From Amoebidium appalachense (lineage: Eukaryota; Ichthyosporea): a stretch of 64,000 nucleotides of DNA. The number at the start of each line of letters is the position of its first letter. Within the stretch, counting starts at the first letter, position 1. A program made the translations under genes and the position numbers. The stretch is from the NCBI GenBank assembly GCA_963693365.1, contig CAVNZM010000013.1, positions 1,612,001-1,676,000 of the forward strand, in the 5' to 3' direction. Positions 1 through 30,542 of this stretch are shown here, in pieces. The notes beneath the pieces were generated by a model, which was not told where the DNA came from, did not search any database, and saw only the letters and a program-made list of their open reading frames with translations.

Positions 1-583
1 GGGGGGAGGGGGGGGGAGGAGGAGGGGGAGCAGGGGGGGGGGGGGAGAGAGGGGGGGGAGGGGGGGAAGGAGGGAGGTTTTAGCTAGAGGAGAGGAGAAA
101 CACCGACCGTGGAAAGAGAACACGAGTGAGAAGCTCGTTTAATTAACAAAAATGTTCGGGTACAGGCTGCTAATTTGGCGTGGCAGGTGTGCTGTGTGTA
201 TGCTCGGATCATCTTCCTCCTTATGTACTCCCTATGTCCAGTGCATTAAGCCTATCCCCCCCCCCCCCCCCCCCCCAAACACACACACACACACACATAC
301 ACACACAAGAAAAGAAAAGAAAAAAGAAAAGAAAAGAAAAAAAAAAGGGGAGGGGAGGGGGGGGGGGGGAGTCGAAAGGTCGATGTCGGCATTTCTCGAT
401 TATGACGTACTTCGTTTGAACATGACGTCATTAACGATGTCACTGATCTGACAACGAAGTCATCAACGGCGTCACTGATGTATGTCGCGATACCATATAT
501 AGATTGTTCACTTTAGGAAAGGCCGGATATGGTTAAAAATACAACGTCACGCTGACGTCACGATCGAGAAATCCCGACACAGT
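1..583. other. G-rich window start, no gene recognised
   Basis: The first ~70 bases are purine-rich G tracts. At 258-277 a C-run passes into a short (CA)n, then an A/G-rich stretch. From about 380 the sequence is ordinary and unique, but I see no exon with convincing splice sites. Confidence 0.6.
423..560. promoter_or_regulatory. Pair of CRE/ATF-type TGACGTCA palindromes
   Basis: The perfect 8-bp palindrome TGACGTCA occurs at 423-430 and again at 553-560, with several near matches (ATGACGTAC, AAGTCATC, GGCGTCACT) between. bZIP proteins of the CREB/ATF family bind this motif in eukaryotes. No transcript start is visible nearby, so a regulatory role is inferred. Single copies also occur near 20124 and 52459. 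Confidence 0.3.
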
Positions 584-900
584 CGTTAAACCAACCTCCG
601 TATCTACCATTTTAGCGTCTGGGCAGGGAGCAGCCGAGAGCCACATTTCTCAGGTGTGGCTCACCAATCAGGAGACGATATCATATTGCCGATGTCGACA
701 TACGAGAACATACGATTTCGCGGCAAAGTTTCAAGCTAAGCGCCAAAACGGCTGCATGATAATTGTTAACAAATGACGTCTCGCCCCCGATTGGTTGATA
801 GGTTCGATCACTTCAAAGGCGGCTCCAGGGCAATTTGGAATCCTCGATCGGATCAACCTCGATCGTGTCTAAAATGGTAGATACGGACCTTGGTTTAACG
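584..900. mobile_element. Short foldback / MITE-like element with ~32-bp inverted ends
   Basis: The sequence beginning CGTTAAACCAA at 584-615 returns as its reverse complement at 869-900, with two mismatches. The ends enclose about 250 bp of unique sequence with no coding potential. GACACA lies just outside both ends (575-580, two bases short of the left repeat, and 901-906 directly after the right one), which may be a target-site duplication. Non-autonomous DNA transposon is the likeliest reading. Confidence 0.45.
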
Positions 901-2843
<1,943 letters not shown>

Positions 2844-2922
2844 CTTCCACTCAAACGTTATGGTCATTGTGTTGGTGCTCATATCGCAGGTTGGCGAGTT
2901 ATTGGTGTAGTTGTAGTCGTGG
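2844..2922 (-). CDS. Candidate internal exon, unknown gene
   Basis: The minus strand shows acceptor ATGCCGCAG, a 79-nt open segment and donor AAG/GTAACC. In phase 2 to 0 it encodes HDYNYTNNSPTCDM followed by a Thr-rich end in FEWK, with potential N-glycosylation sites. Phase 0 at its end matches the start of the exon at 2004-2095. The two could be consecutive exons of one gene whose other exons I cannot place. Confidence 0.4.
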
Positions 2923-16527
<13,605 letters not shown>

Positions 16528-16624
16528 CTGTGATATCAAATTCTAATGTTAAATTGATGTTATTTAATGTTCAAACTTTAAATAGCAGAATGAAGGGGGG
16601 AGGGAAGGGAACAGGGGGGATGAG

Positions 16625-16678
16625 TCGGCTGGTTGGTAGCACTCTACCAGGGAGAGGTTGCCCTTGCGCCCATGATTC
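16625..16678 (-). pseudogene. 5'-half copy of exon 16293-16527
   Basis: It repeats the acceptor ACAG and the first ~50 bases of the exon (GRKGNLSLVEC) with a 12-nt deletion. It then breaks off into a pyrimidine tract with no donor. Confidence 0.7.
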
Positions 16679-16842
16679 CTGTGTCATTTTTGTGTTATCA
16701 AAAATCTTAATAGATGTGATATCAAATTCTAGAAGGTGAGAGGAATGTGGCTTTGGGATGGAAAGGAGAGGGGCAGGGGGGAGAGGGGGGGAGGGGCGGG
16801 GAGGGAAGGTGGGGGTGGGGGGGGGGGGGGGGGGGGGAAGGA

Positions 16843-16896
16843 TGGGTCGGCTAGGTGGTAGCGTTCGAGCAAGCATTTTACTAGGTCCCATCGTTT
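16843..16896 (-). pseudogene. More decayed 5'-half copy of the same exon
   Basis: The acceptor ATGCAG is kept. The body has lost about 16 bases relative to the intact exon and carries TAG in the homologous frame. LVKC and YHLAD remain recognisable against LVEC and YNRAD. Confidence 0.6.
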
Positions 16897-19430
<2,534 letters not shown>

Positions 19431-19602
19431 TATTCCCGCCAGTAACCAGGTAATACTCGGAGGGACCCTGGAGCACGGTCCAGTCTCTTTCCTGCATGCG
19501 ATCAAGATAGATGTTCAAGCAACATGCAGGAGAGACACACAGGCAAAGAGCGAAATGCAATGCCGCCAGCTCGGCAAAGGCCGCTCTCCGTCGTTTTCTC
19601 AT
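19431..19602 (-). CDS. Candidate first exon with signal peptide
   Basis: On the minus strand an ATG at 19602 opens MRKRRR, then the hydrophobic stretch LAALHFALCLCVSPACC, then a hydrophilic segment with ERDWTVLQGPSEYY. The frame ends at donor AATA/GTATGT in phase 1. This has the n- and h-region layout of a eukaryotic signal peptide. An alternative is an internal exon beginning after ATGCAG at about 19493. It could be the start of the gene at 3861-16527, but the linking exons are not identified. Confidence 0.45.
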
Positions 19603-20255
19603 TCTCGTTTCTGGAATTCATAGGCCATACAAAGGGAAGTTTTGGAAAAGTGTTACTAAGAGATGATACTCTGGCCTAGTGTGGTAAGCTTAATGTTGAA
19701 GCATCTGTATTGCATAATGCAGAATAACGTGTGCTCAAGCGCTACTGCCAAATAGTTGGTTAAATGGGTTAAGAGATGTCTGTGTCGGAAGTATTCGGTC
19801 CAATGAGTTGTGTTGGTAATTGGTCGGTCCGAATTGCGTAGCGTAGAGGGTGATGGGTATAGTCTTTTTGTAGATAGTACAGGCACTCCCGTAGCCAACC
19901 AAAAAAAATACCTAAAATTTCCTGATATAGGCGTCCGGTGCTTTTGTTAATACGTGCTCTATCTATGCTTTACAAGCTTTATACAATTATTACCATGCAC
20001 TTAAAAAGAAACATCAACGCTTCCTTCTACACATAGCAGATGGTTTGGAAGGGCCGACTCAAGCGCCTTCCTTCAAGTTCAGAGAAGGGCGATGGCTCAC
20101 TCTCTGGTTAGTCTAAACGTTTGACGTCATTGAAAATAATCAGAGTGTTTGAGGGTTCGCATTTTTATTCCATAGAGTCCTCATCCTTAGCCTACACAGA
20201 CCAAGGCGCGAAACATCCGCCAATAGATAAGAGTATGTATGATGTAACCATGGGG
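19603..20255. other. Unique AT-richer spacer, no gene seen
   Basis: Ordinary sequence without long repeats or a convincing ORF. It may contain the promoter of the candidate first exon at 19602. A TTTGACGTCATTG (CRE core) lies near 20122. Confidence 0.6.
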
Positions 20256-20448
20256 GGTTTACGCTGTTTACTCGAGGCAAAGAGAACCAGTCTCAGGTAT
20301 GGGGGGGGGGGTTTTGCTCGGAATATCCCCTCAGCGGTATATCATGATCACGTACATAGATGTCGGGTGGTGACTATATATCAGGGTTTACTTTCTCTAC
20401 GAGACACCATAAAGACTACAAGGAGAAATCAATTAGTTGGGGTTCCCC

Positions 20449-20491
<43 letters not shown>

Positions 20492-20523
20492 GGGCTCCCC
20501 TCGGGACACTCGGTATCAGCTGG

Positions 20524-20578
<55 letters not shown>

Positions 20579-21808
20579 TGTGTGTGTGTGCGCGTGCGCT
20601 ATAATTTTGTAGTGATGTGTTTCTCAAGCCAATCAATACATCTAATAAACAGGTCGTAGTTACGCGTGTTTAGTATAAAATCAAGGATGTTGTAATTTAC
20701 AGGTAGGCTATCTTTCTGGGTGTCTGTTGTGAATGTGACGTGTCTGTGTTGCGGTATTATGTGGTCTATCAAACTACATTTGGCGATACATGACCGGTTA
20801 AACTGGTGTGTGTGTGTGTTGTTTGGGCATGCAAATGATGCCACCTTATACTTATTAGATCTCCACTGTATAGCACGTGTACAGTAAAAGCGTGGCAATT
20901 GATCAATAATACCATCAGCTAGAGAAAGACCAGTTCTACAGGAAGGTAATATGTATTTAGGTGTTATACACTTGCGAGTGCCATATTTGGCAATATGGTT
21001 GAGGCGGTCAGTATATATAAAACGAGACATAAGGCTTAGTTTTTCAAGGTGTATGCTTTCATCGGGTCTAGTGTCGTGTGGTATCTTTTTCCATTTGTTA
21101 TATTGCGTGATTATCTTGTGATTGTGTACATGTTTAATAAGTAAGTGGCAGTCCAAAGTCACACACACACTATTGCGGGGTTTATTTGTATTTGTGCCCA
21201 GGGGAGAAGGGGAGAGAGAGGGGAGGAAAGAGGGGAGAGGTGAGGAGGGGACAGGTCGGATAGAGAAGAGAGGGTGGGAGGGCAAATGCTTCTTTAAGCG
21301 GCTTATGTGCTTATTGAATTTCAGCGCGAGATAGGATACTCTAGCAGCTATTGGGACCAGACCATATATCGAGAGCGTTACAGGCCCAGGTTTACAACAG
21401 TTGTTAGATAGAAAGGAGGCAACTTCTGCTTCAAGGAAATTTGCCAAGGGTTTAAGCGCTCTAGTTCTCTCTTTCTTGATCCAAGCGGCGAGAAGGGGTA
21501 AACCATATTCACATGCCGGGAAGACAAAAGTGCGAATAAATGTAAGTCTAATAGAAGGATGGAGGGGTGTGTCTTTAAAAATATTAGCCGAGAAGAAAGC
21601 TAACCGCTTACGAGCCAACTCTACCCTCTTTTCGACCATATGGGGAAACATAACACCAACAGAATCAACCGGAACACCAAGATATTTGTATTCTGGAACT
21701 ATAGGTACAGGTTTAGATGATAATGTAAATGTGTGTAAATTGTTAGCTATATCAGGTACAAGAACACCACATTTGTCTATGTTAAGGATCATAAGGTTTG
21801 CCTTGCAC
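20256..21808 (-). mobile_element. Non-LTR retrotransposon fragment, copy 1 of a direct duplication
   Basis: This unit and 21956-23674 are direct copies, over 90% alike by eye. On the minus strand it reads: truncated reverse transcriptase ORF, stop, (CA)~26, about 35 bases of unique sequence, poly-A (the T run at 20451-20487), then ~195 bp of flank also present in the second copy. The poly-A after a short 3' UTR marks LINE-type retrotransposition. Because the flank is shared, the second copy arose by DNA duplication, not by a second insertion. Confidence 0.8.
20599..21808 (-). pseudogene. Reverse transcriptase C-terminal part (5'-truncated)
   Basis: An open frame of about 400 codons begins at the element's truncated end with LMILNIDKCGVLVPD and then EYKYLGVPVDSVG. 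These match the conserved blocks after the catalytic FADD box of non-LTR reverse transcriptases (N-x-x-K-C and YLG). The fingers, palm catalytic Asp pair and endonuclease are absent. The rest is thumb-like and Cys/His-containing sequence ending ITTKL. The frame is intact in this copy, but the protein cannot be a functional polymerase. Confidence 0.75.
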
Positions 21809-21923
21809 AAATGGGTTTATTGCTCTTCACCGGGCCGATCCGATCCAGGACGTACGTATTGGAATCAGGCCCAGCCCCCAGCATCTGGCCAAGTAGTGAT
21901 AATTCAGGGGTTTACTCCAAGTA

Positions 21924-21950
21924 CTCCTAAATAGCACACCTATTTAGGAG
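21924..21950. other. Perfect 11-bp hairpin at the copy junction
   Basis: CTCCTAAATAG, a 5-nt loop (CACAC), then CTATTTAGGAG. It sits six bases before copy 2 of the duplicated retrotransposon unit. Confidence 0.7.
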
Positions 21951-21955
21951 GCCTT

Positions 21956-23674
<1,719 letters not shown>

Positions 23675-23733
23675 CACTCTGACACTACGGTCTACATCGA
23701 ACAATAATTCAAAATATAGGGATTTTCCGGGGA

Positions 23734-23795
23734 GGGAATTGCGGGCCCAATCAGATGGCTCAAATTTATTGAAAGGGAATTGCGGGCCCAATCAG
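23734..23795. repeat. Direct 21-bp repeat, 41-bp period
   Basis: GGGAATTGCGGGCCCAATCA plus G occurs at 23734-23754 and 23775-23795. Confidence 0.8.
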
Positions 23796-24690
23796 CTTAT
23801 AAGACTTCAGATAATCCGATTTTCTCCGGCGCCCAATCAATCATCCAAATGCCGCGAGCCGGCTCCAGGACCATTAATTCGTTTAAGCCAGAGTATGGCA
23901 ACTTTTGTTTTTACTAAGCTGCGATGCCATCGTAATGGAGCATAAACCGATGCCAAGTTGCGCACGAGAAAACTTTGCGCTGAAACCATTTTTGTTGCCC
24001 CACTCCTGATAACGGCTTGAGCGGATTGACCAAAATGGAAGGAGATCGGAATGCACCGTAACCAGGAATAAGCGTTATCACTATTTGTTTGACCCGGCCC
24101 TATGGCGCCCTGCGTAGGTGCGCAGGGGATATTGGTACTACCAAAATGTAAGGGTGTTACTAATACTAGAAAGATAAAAATAGAATTTTCGAGACGGCCG
24201 TGCCCTAGGACGTACTTACTCACAAAAGAAGGTATTACTAGTCAAACTGATGTGTTAAAGGCGGCTGTGTGTACATGTGGTGAAATGCTTCAAAGTCATG
24301 TGTACACATATGTACTGTATCACGGCCATCTAGAGTCTCTAGATGGCCGTGGTGCTGTATGTACGTGTGACGGCCGGGGGCGGGGAGGCCGGGGGCGGAG
24401 GGCATAATACGAAGAGGGCCACTCATCACGAATTAAAACTCGAAGCCCCGGATTCTCGCGGCCCTCCCGAGAAAGTCCGTAGCCGGGAGCGGGCAAGCTT
24501 TGCCAGTGGGGGGAGGAGGAGGCGAGGAGGGGGGGAGGGGCGGGGGGGGGGGGGGGGACATGGTATGGGGAAGGGGGGGGCCGGGAAGGGGGGAGGGGCC
24601 CGGGGTGTGTGTGTGGGGGGGGGGGGGGGGGGGGGGGGGGGCATGGCATCAGTGGGGAAGGGGGGGCGCCCGGGAAGGGGGGGGAGGGGG

Positions 24691-24725
<35 letters not shown>

Positions 24726-25074
24726 GGGGGGGGGGAGGGGAGGTAGCGCCACAGTGGCTACACCAAAGGGCCTGCGCATATGTCGACTCAGTGCCCCCAT
24801 CCGAGTCACTCGAACTTCTCACATCTACCCCCGAGTTTAGTGGGGTTTGGTGCATGCACGTGTTATATCATTAATTCAGCACCATCGCGGCTCTGAAGCT
24901 GATTCAATTGATACTATGATAAGAAGGATAACTGGTAGTACTAATGAAAGCAACGCAATGGCTAGCGATGTTGGGGCTCAGTTGGAACTTCCAACCCTTG
25001 CCCTCCTCCCCCCCCCCCACCACCACCACCACGTGCACCACCACCACACACACACACGTGATACACATACACAT

Positions 25075-25131
<57 letters not shown>

Positions 25132-25790
25132 TTTTATAACAATAAAAAAAGTAGGAATAACATTTGAATGTGTCGTGGATTTTCGAATCCGAAAACGCAC
25201 AACATACATAGGAGATGTCAATTTGTCATATCATGATGTCAAAAGTATACAAGCCATGGCCATGGACCAATGCGCCACCACATCCCCCAGGGGGAAAGCG
25301 CTAACGGCGCGCGCGCGCCGTGTGTGTGTGTGTGTGGTAGGCCGCGGGGGGGGGGGGGGGGGGGGGGGGGGGAAGAAAGAAGAGGGAAGAGGGGCTAACA
25401 ATGCATGATCCGGTTGAATGATGCAAATTTTTATTGTGTGGTCTTTTGAGGGAGGGGACCATGGCCAGCCCAGTAAAATACTCTCTAGTGTAAACCATGC
25501 ATTAATAACTAAACTATTATAACTATTCTGCGTATAAAATACATGAACCGATTTTCATATGCTTAATGCTAACCATCTCATAACTCAGATACTAAACTTT
25601 TGCACTAAAATAGTGTAGTACAGAGCTCCAGAGCTTTTCAAGCCTATTCAATTTCATCTTTTAATTCTTCTTCTTTTTTTTGGAGGGGGGTAACCATGCC
25701 TAGGAGACTTTGGGGTGATAGTAGAGGAATATGGTGTAATAGGCAGGTCAAATATCAAGCCAAAAGAAAAAAAAGAAATCAACCCCCCCC
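23796..25790. other. Non-coding stretch with G-rich block and (CA)n
   Basis: Unique sequence to about 24480 contains the palindrome at 24321. From 24510 to 24745 it is G-rich with three long G runs. A (CA)~26 lies at 25077-25127 and a G run at 25346-25372. No exon model is supported; the 128-codon minus frame at 23837-24223 shows no recognisable motif. Confidence 0.7.
24321..24351. other. Perfect 15-bp palindrome with 1-nt loop
   Basis: CACGGCCATCTAGAG, T, CTCTAGATGGCCGTG: a perfect inverted repeat able to form a hairpin or cruciform. It lies in unique non-coding sequence. Confidence 0.85.
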
Positions 25791-26362
25791 TTATTTTGCA
25801 TTCATCGCCTCGATAATGCGGCGCGCCGTCTCTGCCGTCGACGCGTAATTCTGGCCGGTGATCAAGCGCCCATCGACAACCGTATTTGGGGCATAAACCC
25901 CGAAAGCGATGTAATTTGCGCCCATCTGTTTCAGTTTATCCTCCACCGTAAACGGGGTCTGAACGTACAGATTCCCGCGAATTTGGTCTTCGAAATTGCT
26001 CAAGCCGGTAACCCTTTTCCCCTTAACAAGCATCTCGCCGTTGGACAAACGAATGCTCGTGAGCGCTCCCGACCCGTGGCACACAGAGCCAACCACGCCG
26101 CCGTTTTCGTAGACTTTTGCGGAAATTCTTGCAAAAGTCGGGTTTCCGGCGACGTCAAACATTAACCCCGTACCTCCGGGGTAGAAAACGGCGTCGAAGG
26201 TTTGTGTTTCGGCCTGGCTTGCGCTGATCGTAGTGCGCATGAGTTGCTGCGCCTCCGTGTCTGTTTGGAACTTTGTACAGTCGTCGTTTAGGGCGAACAC
26301 CAACCTCTGAGGGCAGAAATCGACGCTGAATGGCTCGACCTGTGATAAAAGAAAAAGAACAA

Positions 26363-26403
<41 letters not shown>

Positions 26404-26640
26404 TAAGTGCCTGTTTGGGTTATGTGCGACTTGAATGGGTTTACGGGTATTTTGTCGACAACTTGGAGATGTCTACCGGCACATACCGGTCAAAAGCCAT
26501 GTGTATAAATCGTTGCGGTTTGTGGTTAATGGTTGAAGGGATGTAGGATGAGTGTGTGTGTGAGATAATCTCCAGAGTTTCCTTTTTAGCCCAAATGGGC
26601 AATGGTTTGAGAACCCGTGACTGAGCTAAGTGCACGGTAT

Positions 26641-26708
<68 letters not shown>

Positions 26709-26960
26709 TGGGTTGGCTTCTGTGATGCTCCGTGTGTATGTGTGTATGTGCCTTTGCGCAAACATGCCTGTATATGCATTTGCGGCAAATTCGTGAGCAA
26801 GTACACATGATAACAATGGTGTTAACAAAAAACAACAATTATACTCACGCCACCAAGAAGAACAAAAAGAGCAGCAACAACAACAACGATAAAGCCGGAA
26901 ATAAAAAAAAAGAAAAGCAAGCAAAAAAAAATGATTCGAATCGTCCACTTCCCTTCCTCC

Positions 26961-26993
<33 letters not shown>

Positions 26994-26995
26994 CC

Positions 26996-27026
<31 letters not shown>

Positions 27027-28728
27027 AGGTGGAGGGGGCCGAAGGAGGTGAAGAGGAAAAAACAAGCAATAACAGATACATGTGTAAGCAGCCCCTTACC
27101 TGGCTGACACCCCCCTTTGGGCTAGCAAACACCACCTCAAATCCAGCCCTCTTGAACGGATAGTAGGCGTTGGCAACCTCAGGCAAGAAGTACCCCGTTT
27201 CTCTGGGCCCACCACGCCCATTGACCGACTTCCAATTTGTCACGGGCATGAGCACGCGCTTTTTGCGATTGGCCGCCTGGGGTGGGATAGGGGCAGGGGC
27301 CAATACAACCGGAGCCGGTGCAGCCTGAACATACGGTGCGGGGGCGGGGGCAGGAGCGACTTGCACGGGCGCCGGAGCTGGGGTTGCCTGTTGTGTAACT
27401 GTGGTGAAGTGGAGAAATGGTGGGATTTTGGAGGGGGGGGGGGGTGGGGGGGGGGTCAGTGGTTGGAAAAAAGTACATTTTCGCGACGGAGAGCACATAG
27501 CAGATTGAAGAGCTCACAAAAAGCTAGGTTTAGTAAACTGCGAGCAGCAGGTGAGTGAGGCAGAGTCGGCGGAAGTTGGGGGAAAGGGGAAAGGGGAGGT
27601 GGGGTGGGGTGTGTGTGTGTGGGGGGGGGGGGGGGGGGGGGGGGGATGGGGAAGAAGGAAGGGGGAGGGGGGGTGGGGGGGGGGGGGGTAAGAGGGTGTT
27701 GAAGGTGTGTTTTTTGTTATTGTTGTATTCTTTGCCTCCGGTGGGGAGAGGGGAGAGGGGGCAGTAACGAGAAGTAGTTTTGTAGTTTTGAGGCAAATGA
27801 GCGAAAAAGCGCAGAAACTGCACGGAGCAATCTCAAAAGCCAGAAGAAAGCACGCAGGAACACGTGTGCAACCCAGGAACAAATCTTTGCAACCTACCAA
27901 TGCGTAACAGACGCGAAGAACCAACATAGGGACACGTGTCTGTTCCCTCCCCATATCGCTGCAGGTTTTGGCACTTGTACGTGAGTGCAGTGCGGCTGGC
28001 CGCAAGCAACCACTTGCCGTTCTCGCATTTCAGTTGCCGTGCGAGGCCGAGTATAGGTTTTGCGCACCTGAGCAGGGGAATATGGCAGTTAGCGAGTGTA
28101 GAGGCGTGCAGACCGCTGGTAAAAAAGACTCACCTAATGGGTGGGGTTTCGTTGCTTGCGCTGGCCACTCTTTGCTTGAAAAGCACATCAACACTTCATC
28201 ACAGCAGAACTTCACAAATGACAGCGACTATTAGCGATAAAAACAAAGCAAGAGGTTGACAACAGCAGAGATCAACATTCTGTTTGCCTTCTCGTGCCAT
28301 GTGCCCACAGCTTCTGGAGAGCATCAGGTTAAAAAACACCAACACATCACCACAGCAGAACTTCAATGGACAACAACCATTAGCTATAAAAACAATCCAA
28401 AAATTTGGAACAGTTAGAGACGATCATTCTTCTTACCTTCTCGTGCCATCCAAAAATTTGGAACAGTTAGAGACGATCATTCTTCTTACCTTCTCGTGCC
28501 ATGTGCCCACAAATTCTGGAGAGCATCAGGGCACGGTGCGTTTCCACCATCGACGGGGCACCCACACTGAGTCGCAGCCAGGTTATCCGCTGCGCCAAGA
28601 ACGCAATCATCGTCCCATTGGAGTTCAACACCAGAAACACTCGCGGGCTGGTCTATCTGTTGCGCTGTGGCAGAGAGGGAATTGGTGGCCAAAATAACGG
28701 CCGCCATGAGGCGGGTTGGGAGCAGCAT
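25791..28728 (-). CDS. Secreted DJ-1/PfpI (ThiJ) family protein with Cys-rich N-terminal region
   Basis: Four minus-strand exons join in phase: 28490-28728, 27898-28115, 27100-27398 and 25791-26339 (stop TAA), giving 434 aa. Residues 1-23 look like a signal peptide (MLLPTRLMAAVILATNSLSA). A Cys-rich region follows (CGCPVDGGNAPC, LKCENGKW), then an Ala/Pro linker (PAPAPVQVAPAPAPAP) and a DJ-1/PfpI domain from about residue 205. The domain shows RETGYFLPE (the acidic residue expected near the active site), FASPKGG, the nucleophile elbow VCHGSGAL with Cys next to His, and TGQNYAS. Family members are cysteine-dependent hydrolases, glyoxalases or chaperones and are usually cytosolic, so a signal peptide and extra domain are unusual. 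The exon-2 donor was chosen as ATTG/GTAGGT to keep phase. Confidence 0.75.
28186..28510. repeat. Nested tandem duplications carrying the exon-1 splice donor
   Basis: A ~150-bp unit (CATCACAGCAGAACTTCA ... CTGGAGAGCATCAGG) occurs twice, beginning near 28191 and 28341. Inside the second, a 53-bp segment (CCAAAAATTTGGAACAGTTA ... TTCTCGTGCCAT) is duplicated at 28397 and 28450. Each 53-bp copy ends in the donor motif that on the minus strand reads CACGAGAAG/GTAAGAA, so the end of exon 1 of the DJ-1 gene is followed by a second copy of its own donor. Confidence 0.8.
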
Positions 28729-29963
28729 CTTGAGTTTTTGACTCTTGGATTGAGAAACTGGTGAGGCTGGCTAATCAGAAGAGTGTGGGGTGCTGGCAAA
28801 ACAAAGTTGTGTCCTGTGTAAAGTAGGGCCTGTCTGTTGGTTGGTTCTGCGATGGTCAATGATCATGAACCTCACAGGTTCACCTGAGAAACACCTTGCC
28901 GTCGGAGCTGACTCAGTATATCAGGCTTTCCTCAAACTGTATGTGTGCTTTCTCCTGAACGAATATATAAAGAAAAACAGTGGTGATTGTGAACTGAAAA
29001 TCGTTGTATTGAATCACGAAGGTGCACTTTCATTGGTACGGCGAAGGGTGTATAGGATCCCCCAAAACTCATATTTGTGGGGCGAGTCGTATATGTGTAA
29101 CAGCGGATTTACGATTTTCCAGTTTCGACATTTAGGCCACGTGAATATCCGTTACAGACATAGGGCTGCATGAGTCCTACATATAGCAAAAATCAAAGAC
29201 TTCACACTAAATATGGGTATTTTGGTATAAAGAGGCTCCATTTTCCGTAGCTACTAGCTACATACAGTTACACACATACGGAAACGGGGTCTAAATTTTC
29301 CGGGAGCGCAGATACGGACATACGATCGCCCCCCCCAGTTAGAGGTGTTGGGGGATCCATGTATAAGCCGCGTATTAAAATGGGGTGTATTCCACCAATA
29401 GGAATCTGTGTCTTTATTCCTGGAATTTGAAAATAATAAAGTCATTCAAGAAAGTGTTGTGCGAGTGTTAAATCTGATTGGTGTGGAAGGCACCGTAAAT
29501 CCGTAATCAAATCTAATTGGTAGAAAGAGCACCCTGTGCACTTTACATACGCACAAGTTCAACTGAGCATGTGAAGTTGCACGATCATCGATGTTATTAC
29601 AATTATTTTTGACACCTTTTACAAAAACATAATTTGAATAGTATATAACAATTATAAGGATGAGCCTCCTTTCCCTCCCTCCCCCCCGCGCGTGCGCCGT
29701 GATCATGGCCAGAGTAAGGCTTTAAAGCCACTCACCAAAGGTTTTATTCGTTACCAGCTTGTTTAAACATTTTTTGTTTTGTTTTGCAGATCTAGATGTT
29801 TTGGCCATCTGATCATGATGCATGCCCCCTTCCCCCCCCATCCCCCACCCCCCCCTCCCTCCCTCCCCCGGCCCCCTTCCCCCTCCTCACTTCACACACA
29901 CGCACGCACGTGCACCACGCACACACGCACACACGCACACACGCACACGTACATGAAACGTAC

Positions 29964-30006
<43 letters not shown>

Positions 30007-30120
30007 TAAACAACTGTACACACATGTTTACTAAAGAATGTGATCTATTAGCACACGATTTGTGCTTTGTCATGAATATCACATAAATTTTATGTCCGCA
30101 CCAATAGGACTCACTCTGAC
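28729..30120. other. 5' flank of the DJ-1 gene and spacer
   Basis: Mostly unique sequence without a supported gene. It should hold the promoter of the minus-strand DJ-1 gene. A CT-rich block (29822-29890) and a (CA)n tract (29969-30004) lie at the right side. Confidence 0.6.
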
Positions 30121-30542
30121 CCAGGGTTGGGCTGGGGTTCGCCAGCTTAACCGTATCGCCCTTTGGCCAATCGTAACGGACAATTTCTTAATCGTAACGG
30201 GTGGGTTCTTGGGGAGCTGCAAAGCATTATAAACGCTTAAATGTGTAATTTTCCTTAATTTTTTTCAATATTTCTGTTCAAGAACAGCAGATTCCCCCCC
30301 AAGAACTTATCTTCAGTGCTTCTCATGTGCAATATCGAGCCCCGATAAGTTTCCAGGGCTTGTAATCTTGCGGTACTCAATTTGTAAAAACACGTATTTT
30401 GAGTTTTGCGACTGGAGGGGTTTAGGCGGGGCTTGCAGCTCCCCAAGAACCCATCCGTTACGATTAAGAAATTAAGAAATTGTCCGTTACGATTGGCCAA
30501 AGGGCGATACGGTTAAGCTGGCGAACCCCAGCCCAACCCTGG
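30121..30542. mobile_element. MITE-like element with ~105-110 bp terminal inverted repeats
   Basis: The left arm, 30121-30225 (CCAGGGTTGGGCTGGGG ... GGGGAGCTGCAAAGC), recurs inverted at 30431-30542 with a few substitutions and an 8-bp insertion (a repeat of AATTTCTT). About 200 bp of AT-rich non-coding sequence lies between. Long inverted ends on a short element without ORFs are typical of non-autonomous DNA transposons. No target-site duplication is evident. Confidence 0.8.

Noticed and set aside
23837-24223. 128-codon minus-strand ORF
   Set aside because: No motif, no splice context, and it lies in a region with other short direct repeats; length alone is not enough.
28134-28200. Optional 63-nt exon between exons 1 and 2 of the DJ-1 gene
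   Set aside because: Its donor at 28134 would leave an intron of only 18 bases before the next exon at 28115, too short to splice.
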